Assembly: GCA_030248195.1 (NCBI GenBank)
Contig: JASAND010020834.1
Span: 1 to 64,000, forward strand
Direction: 5' to 3'
Origin: Trissonchulus latispiculum
Taxonomy: Eukaryota; Nematoda; Enoplea; Enoplida; Ironidae
DNA length: 64,000 nucleotides
Below, piece by piece: positions 45,491-59,495 of the stretch. The notes beneath the pieces are model-generated. The model ran no database searches. It had not been told where the DNA came from and saw only the letters and a program-made list of their open reading frames with translations. Both the position numbers and the translations under genes were made by a program. Every line of letters starts with the position of its first letter. The stretch's first letter is position 1.

Positions 45491-48092
45491 AAATAAATGA
45501 CTTATCTGCAGGGAAATCATAAAATTTTAAGCTTCCAAGGGGTTAACAAGAAACTACAACCCAAGGGAAACCTACAAAAGATTTTTCAATTTTAGACCAA
45601 AGATTTTAGACAGTGTTGTCGCCCTTAAAAACACAGTTGGGATAACAATTGATCCTACATTTCTGTGGAGCATCAGCAATTGCAGCTAAGTTCGCGTAAC
45701 AAGTCTAGATGTCTTTTCAAAAGTGTAAAGGTTCAAGTTTCTAAAGTTTATAGTAATTTTCAATTTTCCTATCTTACTTGTTTTGGTTATTCATAGCAAA
45801 ATTATCCTTTTAATTAATCTAGTTTTTGAGAAATCATTGAGTTTTCAATTGGTGGTTCTTTCCCGTTGATTCGACTATTCATGTCGCTAGCTCTCGTACA
45901 TACTTCACATTCGCACTCATAAAGTCGTGTCAAATAGCTGGCAAAAATAGTGTTGAATACTTACTTATGTTTATTATTAATTATATATATATTATGTGAA
46001 ATTCCTACTTCAGCTGCCTGGACCTGGGTAGAAATCTAGAGGCGGAGCGACTATAGGTTCCTAGACCGGGCCTATTCTAATAATTTACCTATTAAATTCT
46101 ACCTACCTAACTAACAACTAAGGTCCTTACCAAACTACGATCGCAAATTCGGATTACAAGGTTTACCGGCATAAAATTAAATCATACGATGAATATAAAG
46201 AAATACAGACTAGGGGCAGCCACTCCACAGACGAATATCGACAACACGAACTAATGGATCAGATCTAAGCTGATCACTTTAACTAACAGACTAAAGACTG
46301 CACACAGCAGTAACAGATTGCTTAAGTGTTTGTTTCTGACGAGTGTTTGTTTTGTGACTCACCAGGCTTGTGTTATCGCCGTTCTAAGAAAAAGTCCGAA
46401 AATTAGGAGTTATCAGAAAAAAACACACAAGGGGGCACGCCGACAAGAGAGGAAAAATTCAAAAATTCTGGCGACAATATGGATAATTTGGCTAAAACCT
46501 AGTAATTCTAGCGTAGTTACGCTCTACGTTCGTGGATTCAACCGTAGTATGGGACAAAATTAGCCAAATTGTTCAAAATTAAAAATCGACTATAGTGGAG
46601 TCAAAAAGCTAATATTGAAAAATCGTCCTTCTTGGGTCAAAATCACAAACAATCTAGGAATCCTCGGAATCTGCAGCTAGGGTACGTTCTACGACCGTTG
46701 TTTTAGTCGTAGAGATGCTCAAAACCAACAAAAACACTCAAAACCAAAAAATCACTAGAGGGCACCGCGACCAAAAATGTGAAAAATCGAAAATTCGGTG
46801 TCAAAATGGAAAATTTTGCAAAATTTTGGACAAAATCCGGTATTTTTAATGCTCAGAAATGAGGGGAGCACCTACTGACACCTATAGGGGGTCCAAAAAA
46901 CAAATTCCAAAAATTAGCCCAAAAAATGACTATGTTCGAATCTCAAAAAAATTTTGACAGGGGGTTTTTTAGAAAAATTGGTCATTTTCCGGAAATTCTT
47001 CGGATTATAGGTTTAGCGTGATGGCGTTGATGTTATCCAATCATTATTAGCTCTTGGAACTATAAAAATCGGCCAAAAATTAAATTTTTCGTCGATTTTT
47101 GGGTCAAAACTGGCGATTTTGGGTCAAAATCGATTATTACCTTTTTAGAACCGAAATCGAAATTTTGATGGGGACACGTTTATCACAGCCTGTTTACGAC
47201 CTAATAGTGCTAAAATGACCAAAAATCAGGTTCCTAATAGCTTTTACAGAAAAATCTAGCCCTACGAAAATTCGATTTTTACGTACGTAATCGACAGTTC
47301 AAAATCAAAATGGGGTCCTAGAAAAAATTCTGCAGATTTAAATTTTGAAAATTCCTACTGGGGGGTACAGAAAACACGGAGAATTCATTTCTGACCACTA
47401 CAAAAAAATTTAGAGGGGGTCTAAAAATTTCTAAGTTCTTGGACTCAAAAAAATTTTGAAAATGGGGTCCTTCTAGGTGGACCAAAAATATCCCTAAACT
47501 AAAAATATTTATACAGCGCGTTAATACCACGTAGGGGGGCCTATATTAAGGCAATTTAATTCAAAATTTAAAAAATAGGGGGAACCTGAAATTCACGATT
47601 TAGAAACCAAAATTTATAATTATATTATGGCTTTTAGTCAACCAGGTAGGCGTTGCTGCTTAAAATATAATTAATTTAAATTATAAAATTACCTACCCTA
47701 AATTTTGAATGGTGTCGTGTTCACCAAAAAGTGAACCCTTCACCTCTCAGCTCAAATCTCCCCCAAATTCTGATGTGAATCCGGAGCCAAAGGGGGGGGG
47801 GGTGGGGGTTTGACTAAAATTTCCCGAAAAACGGCTCAAAAAATTCGTAGAGTGTCCCCAAAGCCTCCCCAATAGATTCCCGGATGGGGAAAGTCGGTCC
47901 CCAAAAGTTTCTGGGAGGGTTAAGTGTCAGTGAAGTCGGGGCTTCCCCCGACCACGGTTTCCAAGGTAGAATCAGGATAGCTAAGTGCTGGCTTGCTCTC
48001 TCAATAATTTGAAAAATCAAAAGTTAAATAGTAAACTCAATTACAACAAAAGAAATCTAATCACAATGAATTATCTAACTTGCAAATATAAA
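45491..48092 (+). repeat. Tandem segmental duplication, copy 2, about 2.6 kb
   Basis: Differs from copy 1 by scattered single-base changes and small homopolymer indels only. The near identity suggests a recent event or an assembly duplication. After 48,092 the sequence departs (AGAAAAATCAAAAATGTC). Confidence 0.85.
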
Positions 48093-48204
48093 AGAAAAAT
48101 CAAAAATGTCAAAATCGTAATAAATTTCGAAATTTTGAAAAGTCGAAATTTTTGTCGGAAAGTGATGGTCAATCAGACAGAGTCAAACTGTTCACGGTCG
48201 CGAT

Positions 48205-48600
48205 ATGTGAAATTCCTAACTCAACTGCCTGGACCTGGGTAGAAATCTAGAGGCGGAGCGACTACAGGTTCCTAGACCGGGCCTATTCTAATAATTTACC
48301 TAAATTCTACCTACCTAACTAACAACTAAGGTACTTACCAAACTACGATCGCAAATTCGGATTACAAGGCTTTACCGGCATAAAATTAAATCATACGATG
48401 AATATAAAGAAATACAGACTAGGGTTAGTATTTTTTTGTTTTTTTTTTTAGTTTTTTTTTTTTTTTTTGGTGTATGCAGCCACTCCACAGACGAATATCG
48501 ACAACACTGAACTAATGGATCATATCTAAGCTGATCACTTTAGCTAACAGACTAAAGACTGCTCACAGCAGTAACAGATTGCTTAAGTGTTTGTTTTTAA
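48205..48600 (+). repeat. Third partial copy of the 2.6 kb repeat, with a poly(T) insertion
   Basis: Matches 43,393-43,740 and 45,993-46,340, but a T-rich block of about 45 bases at 48,426-48,475 is inserted after ACTAGGG. This copy is separate from the tandem pair, so its sequence may be a dispersed repeat. Confidence 0.75.
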
Positions 48601-50130
48601 AGATTTTTGAAGATTAAGTTGCAACACTTAATTTTTGTTGATTCTCAACAATTGTATATTACTTAATTTAGTTAACTTTTATTTATTATTATTTGTAAGA
48701 ATGCAGTATGATTATAGCATCAATTTGTCAGTTTCTATTTTGTTAAGCATTTCGTTGCTTTATTGGAATAATTCAGCAGAATATTAGCAAAAGCTTTTTG
48801 AACCATCTAACAAAATCATGTGTTGCACTATCATTGATCAGATTATGTTGTCATATTTACAGCTTTATTACGTTATCAAAGCTTGGCAATAATAATGTAA
48901 CGCATATGTGACGTAAGCGTTTGCTCAAGGGCTCATGGGGTTCCCCAAATCTTCGTATTAAAGCATATTAACCCCAGCCCATCGAATTTGAACCTTTAAG
49001 TCACAAAACTTTAAGCAAATAGAACTTATGCGATTAAGTGGACATTCACAGGCATTCTCACAATATTTCAAAACTATACAGAATTCTAACAGTGGTAGTT
49101 TGTTTGTCAGACAATACAACAAAGGATTAGGCCTATAGAATTGAACACAGAGAATTAGTTAACACACAGCAACAGATTAGTTCAGCAATTAGTTAACTAT
49201 CTCAACTACAGAGTCAGAGTTTGAGTCAAAGGTTGAAAAACACAAAGCGCAGTTGTATACACAAAATAATTAACAGCATTTTACGCACAAATTTTCTATT
49301 TTAGCTTTAACTTTAGCTTGTTTTTGGCTCAATTCTCCTGACGAATCTCAAAATCCTCCTATTACGTTTATTACGTACTCTTGGCACTCTTGGCAGGCAC
49401 TAGCAGCTAGTCTGAGTAGCATAAAATCATTAGTTCTACGTTAGGAATCTACTAGTGCTAGTAAAATAGTTTAGTCAACTTTCGCTAGACGACTGTCAAA
49501 AAACGTTTGTTTACATTTAGAAATTCTAACAGTTTTGATGAAACTTCTAGAATACCTTAACTGATCAATTTTGAATCGACCCTGAAAAAATTGGTAAATT
49601 TGATTATTTGTGAACGTTGTGATTTTTTTGAATATTTATGGTTAATCTATAGGGTTTCATCACTCGCAATGCTACTACTCGCAGTACTATTGCGAGTTCG
49701 TCAAGATCAGCAGCTTTTTTGCTAATTTCGTCTGGTTGCCGGAAAGTTTTCTGCAACACTTGAAATCCGCACTAGTAACTATATGCTAGCGCTAGCAAAT
49801 CCGCAACTGAAGATCCACAGATTTGCAACTGGTCCGAATAGTGGACTCTTCAAATTTTGCATATTTAGCATCAGCTGCCGTGACTGAAGGTACGACACGA
49901 ATTGGATGTTAAATGTATTTAGTAGAGCCGCACCCGGTAATGGAAGCGCCTATGACGCTAGTGCTGCACCGTCGGTTTCGGTCAGCTGAGGAACTTAGAG
50001 GTCTGAGGGTCGAGTCGACAAAACACATAAACTTTGGACTGTTCGTTCACAGCTACATTCCAACATCCCAACATAAGCAACAATTAGTTGCGACAATGGC
50101 GTAATATCAAACTACCCAATTAATAATAAC
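48601..50130. other. No gene supported
   Basis: AT-rich text. A GC-richer block at 49,915-50,020 gives a 63-residue frame without motif or context. Confidence 0.4.
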
Positions 50131-50320
50131 AAGAGTACATAATATAAGACTGTGCCACTAGGCACACTCTATGTTATCAGAGCAAAAACTATGCTCTGCT
50201 CGCTAACGGCCCACCCCCCCGCAAATTAGACCCATCACTTCAAAGAATTTTGTGCGCTATGTTTGTGTTCTAAAGCTCGAAGCAGGAACAAAATTCGAGC
50301 ACGCACTGCTTGTGTTTTCG
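50131..50320 (+). mobile_element. Truncated hAT-like MITE
   Basis: Begins AAGAGTACATAATATAAGAC and shares CACTTCAAAGAATTTTG and GTTCTAAAGCTCGAAGCAG with the copies at 13,295 and 38,945. The right end is missing. Confidence 0.6.
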
Positions 50321-51420
50321 AGCTTAAATGTGATTCCTGATGTGACCGAAAATATAACTAAAGGAATTGACTGGAAAAAGAAAGTGCAAACTATCGAGTA
50401 CTGAGCAAGAAGTAGTTGTCAACGTTGGGAAAGCGGCAAAAATCAAAGGACTTTGAAAACTGAAAAATGCTAATAAAAGATACAAACCGTAACCGATTTT
50501 CTTCTGTTCTTGAGTCATTCTGTGTGTTTTCAAATAGTAAAATTTTTTGCATGCATATTCCGGAGCCAAACCTCAATCAACCGATATTTTGAAATTTTTC
50601 AAAATTTTGAATTATATAAAAAATTTTCTCTCATCATAACGATTCGAAAAAGATGTAATGTTATGGGTTTCCGATGAATATTAAATGCAGTATAAGGGAT
50701 TGCAATTTTCTACACACATTTTTGTATCAGAGTTGGGCAAATCGAGTCTATCTAAAGGAGGACTTTTAAAACATTGAACGGTTTGGATAGGATTCAATGG
50801 GCTGTAATACAGACATATGCAACAAAACCATTTTGCTTCGCTGCACGTTGCACATACGACCAAATGCAGCCAAATTGCATTACGTAAATGCATTTCTGAT
50901 TAACATGTATAATCGGTTGAATAGTACCACTGCAAACTATATTGTGCTAAAGACAGTCCTGTTGCAGTGTTCAAGCGAAAGCGGATACAGAAATGTTCAA
51001 AACGTGAAGCAGTCGGACTGTCACAACGAACGTTACTCTTGTGCTATAAAAGAATTGCGATGAATTAAATAAAATTCTTGCATGTCACACTGTCCGGATT
51101 GTTTTTCAATCCCTTTGCTGTAAATTAGATTTAAAGTGCAAAAGGACAATCTTGTTAGAATGAAAAATATGTCTAGTCTAAATTAGCTTTATGAAGCAAA
51201 ATTTCAATAGACTGGTTGATGTACGAAAGGGTAACTCAGAAAATTAAAAACCCAAGTAAAGATTCACTTGGCCTGAAACAGTAAATGGGATTCGCCATTC
51301 CGGAATGCGGGAAATATCGAACTGCCCGCACTTCCGGGAGCACTTTAGGTCATCCCCATCTCACACTGAAAATTTCAGCCGGATTGGTCAAGCCAATGAA
51401 AAGTTAGAGTGGGGGGACGC
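50321..51420. other. No gene supported
   Basis: Short frames on both strands (50,681-50,893 minus, 50,797-51,063 plus) overlap and neither has motifs. From 51,240 the text begins to resemble the array that follows. Confidence 0.4.
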
Positions 51421-54400
51421 ATACGACAAGAAATAATAATAATAATAACAATAAATCCTACCGGCATCAACGGGTTGTCGCGCATTTTCCTCTTATTCCT
51501 CTGTGCTTATATTGGCTCGAGCTAAAACTCAGTTTTGGAACATTTTCAGACTTTGGCCCTATCACAACTTTTTCCCTACTCGCAGAGAGCTTTCGAATAA
51601 GTACCATATTGACAACTTTTAGGACAATTTTTAAAATTCCGGTTTTTCCGGAAATTACGGATCTTCCAATCTGCTGCAATAACTTTCGCCAGAAACATTT
51701 TCAGAAAATACGGTAATGATAAAAATTACTCAGCGCGACGAGCTCTTTCGTTTGAGCACATTGACTAGTTTTGAGCAAATTTTTCAAAATCAGGAATTTT
51801 ACGGATCGAATATCTCGAAATCCGTAAATTTTCCGGAACTTTCGATTCCAGTTTCGAAATCAGCGTGATCGAATTACCCTATGACCAACTTTTAAGCAAA
51901 ATTCTGAGACAAAAATTTTTTACGTTTTCCTTGGTCCCCCCTACTCGCTGAGATCTTTCGAATAAGTACCATATCGACCACTTTTGAAGACATTTTTAAA
52001 AATCCGGATTTTAGTGAATTCCCGGGTCTTCAGTTTTTCGGCTACAACTTTCGCTAGACGCATTTCAGGAAAATGTCGCAAGAAGGAAAGTTGTTCAGCT
52101 CGACGCGCTCTTTCATTTGACTACCATATCGACTACTTTTGGAGAAATTTTTCAAAATCCGGAATTTTCCGGGTGGAATATCTCGAAATACGAAAGTTTT
52201 CCGGAAATTTCGATTTCAGTTTCGAAATCAGCGTGGTCGACTTACCCTATGACCAACTTTTAAGCAAAATCGAAGACAAAAAATTTTTTGCTCCAAAATC
52301 CGGGTTTTCGTGAATTCCCGGATTTTCAGTTTTTCGGGTATAACTTTCGCTAGACGCATTTCCGGAAAATGTCGCAAGAAGGAAAGTTTTTCAGCTCGAC
52401 GCGTCTTTCATTTGAGTACCATATCGACTACTTTTGGAGAAATTTTTCAAAATCCGGAATTTTCCGGGGCGAATATCTCGAAATCCGGAAATTTTCCGGA
52501 AATTTCGATTTCAGTTTCGAAATCAGCTTAGTCGACTTACCCTATGACCAACTTTTAAACAAAATCGGAGACAAAAAATTTTTACGTTTCCCTTGGTCCC
52601 TCCTTACGATTTTTAAATTTCCGGGAGCCGCCATTCCCGGAATCCGGGAGATATCGGGATGCCCTTACAAACGGGAGCACTTCAGGTCACCCTCCAACTA
52701 TGGTGAGAATTTCAGCCCGATCGGTCCAGCCAATCTAGAGAAAAAGGGGGGGCACAAATGTTGACCGGAATAATAAATAAATAAATAAATAAATAAACTT
52801 AGCCATATCAAAGGGTTGTCTTTTTTTTAAAAAAATGCGACAACCCAATAATAGTAACTAGCGAAGTAGCGAGAATGGGTTGCCGCTGCTTTTTCCGTTT
52901 ATATATAGCAATATCTCCCAAAAGAAGCATTTGGATGATCCAAAGTAAACGAATTCGTGCTCTCCATGTCGAGAGCTTCCATTTGAGTACCAGATTCACC
53001 ACGTTATTTTGAAAGGTGTCAAAATTTGGTTGTTTGGTCGATTTTGGCCATTTTTGCTCACTTTAAAGCTCTGTAACTCAAATTTCGTTCATTTTGACGA
53101 CGTGGCCCTATTACAACTTTTTATCTACTCAACGAAAGCTTTCGATTGACACCGATATGTGCCCGATCCGAGAACTTTCAATTTTGAGCCATTTTGGCCG
53201 TTTCTGGCCATTTTTTGACCATTTTTCGCCTCATAACACAAAATGAGTACATTGTCAGACCTTGACACAATTACAACTTTTTCATTACTCGTCGAGACCT
53301 TTCGAATGGTACCAAAATTAGCTCATTTGGACAACTTTTTTTTACTCATTTTTACTCACGGGGGTTCTCCGGGAGCACCTCTGCTCCCCCGGGGCTTCCC
53401 GCGCTTCCGGGAGCAGTTCAGGTACATGCGAAACTCCCGTGAAGATTTCAGCCAGATCGGCCCACCCAAACTCGAGATAGAGGGGGGGACAGGGTTGGTA
53501 ACGAGATTAATAATAACTAGCGAAGTAGCGAGAATGGGTTGCCGCTGCTTTTTCCCTTAGGGACACGGGTTTTTCAGAAGAATGCAACAGTATTTTGGTC
53601 GTAACTTTCGCTAGACGCATTTCCCGAAAATGCCGCAAGCAGAAACGTTGTTCAGCTCGACGGGCTCTTTCATTTGAGTACCATATCGACCACTTTTGAA
53701 GACATTTTTAAAAATCCGGATTTTAGTGAATTCCCTGGTCTTCAGTTTTTCGGCTACAACTTTCGCTAGGCGCATTTCAGGAAAATGTCGCAAGAAGGAA
53801 AGTTGTTCAGCTCGACGCGCTCTTTCATTTGACTACCATATCGACTACTTTTGGAGAAATTTTTCAAAATCCGGAATTTTCCGGGCATAATATCTCGAAA
53901 TCCGTAAATTTTCCGAAAATTTCAATTTCAATTTCGAAATCAGCGAGGTCGAATTACCCTATGACCAACTTTTAGCAAAATCGGAGACAAAAGATTTTTA
54001 CGTTTCCCTTGGTCCCCCCTTACGATTTTTAAAATTCCGGGAGCCGCCATTCCCGGAATCCGGGAGATATCGGGCTGCCCCCACAAACGGGAGCACTTCA
54101 GGTCACCCTCCAACTATGGTGAGAATTTCAGCCCGATCGGTCAATCTCGAGAAAAAGGGGGGGACACAAATGTTGACCGGAATAATAAATAAATAAATAA
54201 ATAAAGAAACTTAGCCATATCAAAGGGTTGTCTTTTTTTAAAAAAATGCGACAACCCAATAATAGTAACTAGTAGCGAGAATGGGTTGCCGCTGCTTTTT
54301 CCGTTTATATATAGCAATATCTCCCAAAAGAAGCATTTGGATGATCCAAAGTAAACGAATTCGTGCTCTCCATGTCGAGAGCTTCCATTTGAGTACCAGA

Positions 54401-56980
54401 TTCACCACGTTATTTTGAAAGGTGTCAAAATTTGGTTGTTTGGTCGATTTTGGCCATTTTTGCTCACTTTAAAGCTCCGTAACTCAAATTTCGTTCATTT
54501 TGACGACGTGGCCCTATTACAACTTTTTATCTACTCAACGAAAGCCTTCGATTGACACCGATATGAGCCCTATCCGAGAACTTTCAATTTTGAGCCATTT
54601 TGGCCGTTTCTGGCCATTTTTTGACCATTTTTCGCGTCATAACACAAAATGAGTACATTTTCAGACCTTGACACAATTACAACTTTTTCATTACTCGTCG
54701 AGACCTTTCGAATGGTACCAAAATTAGCTCATTTGGACAACTTTTTTTTACTCATTTTTACTCACGGGGGTTCTCCGGGAGCACCTCTGCTCCCCCGGGG
54801 CTCCCCGCGCTTCCGGGAGCAGTTCAGGTACATGCGAAACTCCCGTGAAGATTTCAGCCAGATCGGCCCACCCAAACTCGAGATAGAGGGGGGGACAGGG
54901 GTGGTAACGAGATTAATAATAACTAGCGAAGTAGCGAGAATGGGTTGCCGCTGCTTTTTCCCTTAGGGACACGGGTTTTTCAGAAGAATGCAACAGTATT
55001 TTGGTCGTAACTTTCGCTAGACGCATTTCCCGAAAATGCCGCAAGCAGAAACGTTGTTCAGCTCGACGGGCTCTTTCATTTGAGTACCATATCGACCACT
55101 TTTGAAGACATTTTTAAAAATCCGGATTTTAGTGAATTCCCGGGTCTTCAGTTTTTCGGCTACAACTTTCGCTAGGCGCATTTCAGGAAAATGTCGCAAG
55201 AAGGAAAGTTGTTCAGCTCGACGCGCTCTTTCATTTGACTACCATATCGACTACTTTTGGAGAAATTTTTCAAAATCCGGAATTTTCCGGGCATAATATC
55301 TCGAAATCCGTAAATTTTCCGAAAATTTCAATTTCAATTTCGAAATCAGCGAGGTCGAATTACCCTATGACCAACTTTTAGCAAAATCGGAGACAAAAGA
55401 TTTTTACGTTTCCCTTGGTCCCCCATTACGATTTTTAAAATTCCGGGAGCCGCCATTCCCGGAATCCGGGAGATATCGGGCTGCCCCCACAAACGGGAGC
55501 ACTTCAGGTCACCCTCCAACTATGGTGAGAATTTCAGCCCGATCGGTCAATCTCGAGAAAAAGGGGGGGGACACAAATGTTGACCGGAATAATAAATAAA
55601 TAAATAAATAAAGAAACTTAGCCATATCAAAGGGTTGTCTTTTTTTAAAAAAATGCGACAACCCAATAATAGTAACTAGTAGCGAGAATGGGTTGCCGCT
55701 GCTTTTTCCGTTTATATATAGCAATATCTCCCAAAAGAAGCATTTGGATGATCCAAAGTAAACGAATTCGTGCTCTCCATGTCGAGAGCTTCCATTTGAG
55801 TACCAGATTCACCACGTTATTTTGAAAGGTGTCAAAATTTGGTTGTTTGGTCGATTTTGGCCATTTTTGCTCACTTTAAAGCTCCGTAACTCAAATTTCG
55901 TTCATTTTGACGACGTGGCCCTATTACAACTTTTTATCTACTCAACGAAAGCCTTCGATTGACACCGATATGAGCCCTATCCGAGAACTTTCAATTTTGA
56001 GCCATTTTGGCCGTTTCTGGCCATTTTTTGACCATTTTTCGCGTCATAACACAAAATGAGTACATTTTCAGACCTTGACACAATTACAACTTTTTCATTA
56101 CTCGTCGAGACCTTTCGAATGGTACCAAAATTAGCTCATTTGGACAACTTTTTTTTACTCATTTTTACTCACGGGGGTTCTCCGGGAGCACCTCTGCTCC
56201 CCCGGGGCTCCCCGCGCTTCCGGGAGCAGTTCAGGTACATGCGAAACTCCCGTGAAGATTTCAGCCAGATCGGCCCACCCAAACTCGAGATAGAGGGGGG
56301 ACAGGGGTGGTAACGAGATTAATAATAACTAGCGAAGTAGCGAGAATGGGTTGCCGCTGCTTTTTCCCTTAGGGACACGGGTTTTTCAGAAGAATGCAAC
56401 AGTATTTTGGTCGTAACTTTCGCTAGACGCATTTCCCGAAAATGCCGCAAGCAGAAACGTTGTTCAGCTCGACGGGCTCTTTCATTTGAGTACCATATCG
56501 ACCACTTTTGAAGACATTTTTAAAAATCCGGATTTTAGTGAATTCCCGGATTTTCAGTTTTTCGGTCATAACTTTCGCTAGGCACATTTCCGGAAAATGT
56601 CGCAAGAAGGAAAGTTGTTCAGCTCGACGTGCTCTTTCATTTGAGCCCCATGTCGACCACTTTCGGAGATATTTTTCAAAATCCGGAATTTTCCGGGTCC
56701 AATATCTCGAAATCCGTAAATTTTCCGAAAATTTCGATTTCAGTTTCGAAATCAGCGCTATCGAATTACCCTATGACCAAAGTTTAAGCAAAATTGGAGA
56801 CAAAAAATTTTTACGTTTTCCTTGGTCCCCCCTTACCATTCTAAAAAATTCCGGGATTCGCTATTATCGGACTGCCCGTGCTTCAGTCAACACTTCACCC
56901 CACCCCAAACACCCTCTAAAAATTTCAGCACAATCGGGCCACCCTATCAAAAGTTAGAGGGGGGGACAGGTGTGGTCACG
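51421..56980 (+). repeat. Higher-order tandem array, about 1,406 bp period
   Basis: The phrase CTTAGCCATATCAAAGGGTT recurs at 52,799, 54,210 and 55,617, and TTAGGGACACGGGTTTTTCA at 53,558, 54,964 and 56,371. That gives at least two full units plus flanking partial ones. Each unit contains shorter modules of about 300 bases (ACTTTCGCTAGACGCATTTC, TTTCATTTGAGTACCATATC, AAAATCCGGAATTTTCCGGG). Module ends carry (AATA)n or (TAA)n tails next to GGGTTGYC blocks. Many ORFs of 60-150 codons occur, but they recur with the repeat, shift frame and carry no protein motif. Confidence 0.8.
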
Positions 56981-56999
56981 AGATGAATAATAAATAAAC

Positions 57000-57125
57000 G
57001 GACATACCCAGATGAAAGGGTTGCCTTTTTGTGTAAAAAGCTGCAACCCAATAATAATAATAATAATAAACGGACATACCCAGATGAAAGGGTTGCCTTT
57101 TTTGTGTAAAAAAGCGGCAACCCAA
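57000..57125. repeat. Two tandem hairpin units with (TAA)n spacers
   Basis: Two copies of about 70 bases: ACGGACATACCCAGATGAAA, then GGGTTGCC, a T-run, GTGT, an A-run, GGCAACCC, then (AAT)n. Each forms a strong hairpin (57,018-57,051 and 57,089-57,122). The same hairpin logic occurs in the array at 52,810, 54,224 and 55,631 with GGGTTGTC and GACAACCC stems. Confidence 0.8.
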
Positions 57126-59495
57126 TAATAATAATGTCGTATGCAATTAACAGCATTTGCCACAATTTCATTTCTAAAAGAAGGCGTTTTAAGGTTGTTG
57201 TAATAGAGTGTAAGAACTGTGATTCATAGGAATTTGAATTTTAATATAAGTGTCAACGATTAGTGGTCCGTTGAAATAATTTCTGTTTGTCAACATCGGA
57301 TTCAAATTAAAAATTAGGTAGGGCTAGTATTTTGACCGAAACTAATTTTGTTTAATTCTCACAAATATGTAACTATTCTTACTGAAACAATTAACTTAGT
57401 ATAAATAAATACTATTCATAGCGTTAAACTATAAATCTATCAAATAGTGCTGGTATTCGCGGTCCGAAAATTAGAATGCGTGCGCTGTTGGCGGAAGGAC
57501 TGCGTGCCGTGCTGAATATCGGCCGTCGTCCAACTCTGGATCGGATATGACTGTTATAAATAATTGGAAGATACTGTAAACCCAACCTAAGCGAACTAAA
57601 CTAGTTGCAAATACTATGACAGCTTCACAACGTTAGTAGTAGAATTAAGACTTTGCGTTGTCTTGTTTTCATGGGTTTTGTTCAGCTGGATTTTGATTTT
57701 GTATGTTTTTAGTTTAATTTTTATGTTTAAACTATGGGACGTACTGGACTCGGGTCGTACTTAATCCGCTGGGAAATCTGAGATATAGTATGTTCTTATG
57801 TAAACAGTTATGCAGTGTGTAAAAATGGTTATGGTTGCTAAAATGGTTTTAACAAAATTTGGTCCATGCCGAGCAGCAGTTATATCTTGAGTACAACTGT
57901 ATTATAATTTAAAATTGTGCTAATCACGCATTCTTGGTGTCCCAATTGGGTTTCAGCACTCGCGGACGAATTTCGTTTTTCGTTTTACCAAAACATTAAT
58001 TTGTCAATTATTCCAGATTTTGAAAGTGATATGACCCATCTTGTGTGAAACCGTCCAATAAAGCAAGTTTTTCAAAATCTCCACAAATGCCGAAAGCAGG
58101 TTAATTCAAACAGGAAATTACGCAAATTAGATATTGTCTGTAATTTCTAAAGATAATCTTATTTGGAGATAAAGATTCGCGATTTCATAAACTTTTGCCA
58201 TTTTTTTGGTGCAATTAATGTGCTGACCCTTATTGCCACCGAATGCAATTAATGATGGCTTGTCCACACGTTTCAAGTTGTGCCATACCGCTGGTAAACT
58301 AAATTCATCCTTCTTTCTATGTAAGTTACTTCTTTTAAATACTTTGTATTACCTACTTCTTTTATCTGTCACATATTTGGGATAAGTAAATAATTTCACC
58401 AAAGTAAATAATCCCACCAAATTCTCAAATAAACTACCCCCCAAAGCTTTCGTAATCGGAATTTGCCCAAGTTCAGTTTTCCGTTCAAATTCTGTATGTA
58501 TCCTTCACAAAATCTATCCCACTGGCTGGACTAATGAAGGTTCAAAGCATTAATGAACCCTTAAAATTTAGGTAAATACTAAACATCAAACAGAAAAACT
58601 AGCTTCGGATTTATGGTCAGCGACCAAGAAATTCATTATATGTAACTGTAATACAATTAATGATGGCTTGTCCACACGTTTCAAGCTGTGCAATATCGCT
58701 GGTAAGCTAAATTCATTATATGATTAATATGTTTCATTGCTTAATTCATTGCAAAGCTGTGGTAAGGTTTTTTATTGTCCACAATTTTTTGTTCTGTACA
58801 TGTTTAGGATAGAAAGCCCGCCGGTCAGTTAGAAACAAAATAACATATGATTAGAAGACCTTGAAGAAGTATGAAGTCATCATTATTCATCACCTCCCAC
58901 CACTTATCAACATTTTATATTTCTTAAAATTTTATAAATTTTAAATTTTTGAATTCATCAGCCTCCTGAATGCACCCATGCAAAATTTTGGAGAAAGTCA
59001 AAGTTTGGGGTGGGGGAAGAGCAACGGATTCAAAACTTTTCTCTGCAACTTTTTCTCAGCATCCAAAACTTTCTTTTATTATGTCTTTATTATTCTTTTA
59101 TTATTTATGTTCGTGGTCATATATTCTGAGTGGATTCAAATATTTTGACTGGAATAATTAATGCAGTAATGTAATTAATGTAATCCAAGGTTTAGCTAAA
59201 ACCGACCAAATATGGCAATTTTTGAATAATTTTTAAGAATAAAATTTAGTTGCAACAAGCTACAAGTAAATGGCTTATAGCATTCGTAAGAGAATATTCT
59301 CAGCGTTAATATGTGTTGTGATTTTGCTCATTGGGGTTTCCCTTGAATGATCCGATATGTTTACTCTGTTTTTCAAAGCTGTCATGTAATTTTATTATTG
59401 CTGATAGTGATTATAAAACGAAGCCCTTCATCTGGTCACAAGCAGGCACAGTACTCTCAGGCTACTTATTGCATGCGTGCATTTTCTTTTTATAG
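57126..59495. other. No gene supported
   Basis: A direct repeat of TTAATGATGGCTTGTCCACA followed by CGTTTCAAG occurs at 58,250 and 58,660. An echo of the TCAGCGACCAAGAAA repeat lies at 58,617. Nothing else was recognised. Confidence 0.4.

Noticed and set aside
49913..50104. 63-residue ORF in a GC-richer block
   Set aside because: No motif and no partner exon; block looks like a dispersed fragment but has no other copy here.
52815..52862. Helitron 3' end (hairpin followed by CTAG)
   Set aside because: The hairpin-CTAG spacing fits, but the following base is not T, no 5' TC end was found and hairpins also occur without CTAG.
51984..56957. ORFs of 60-149 residues repeated along the array
   Set aside because: They follow the 1.4 kb repeat, shift frame between units and have no recognisable domain, so a repeated gene is not supported.
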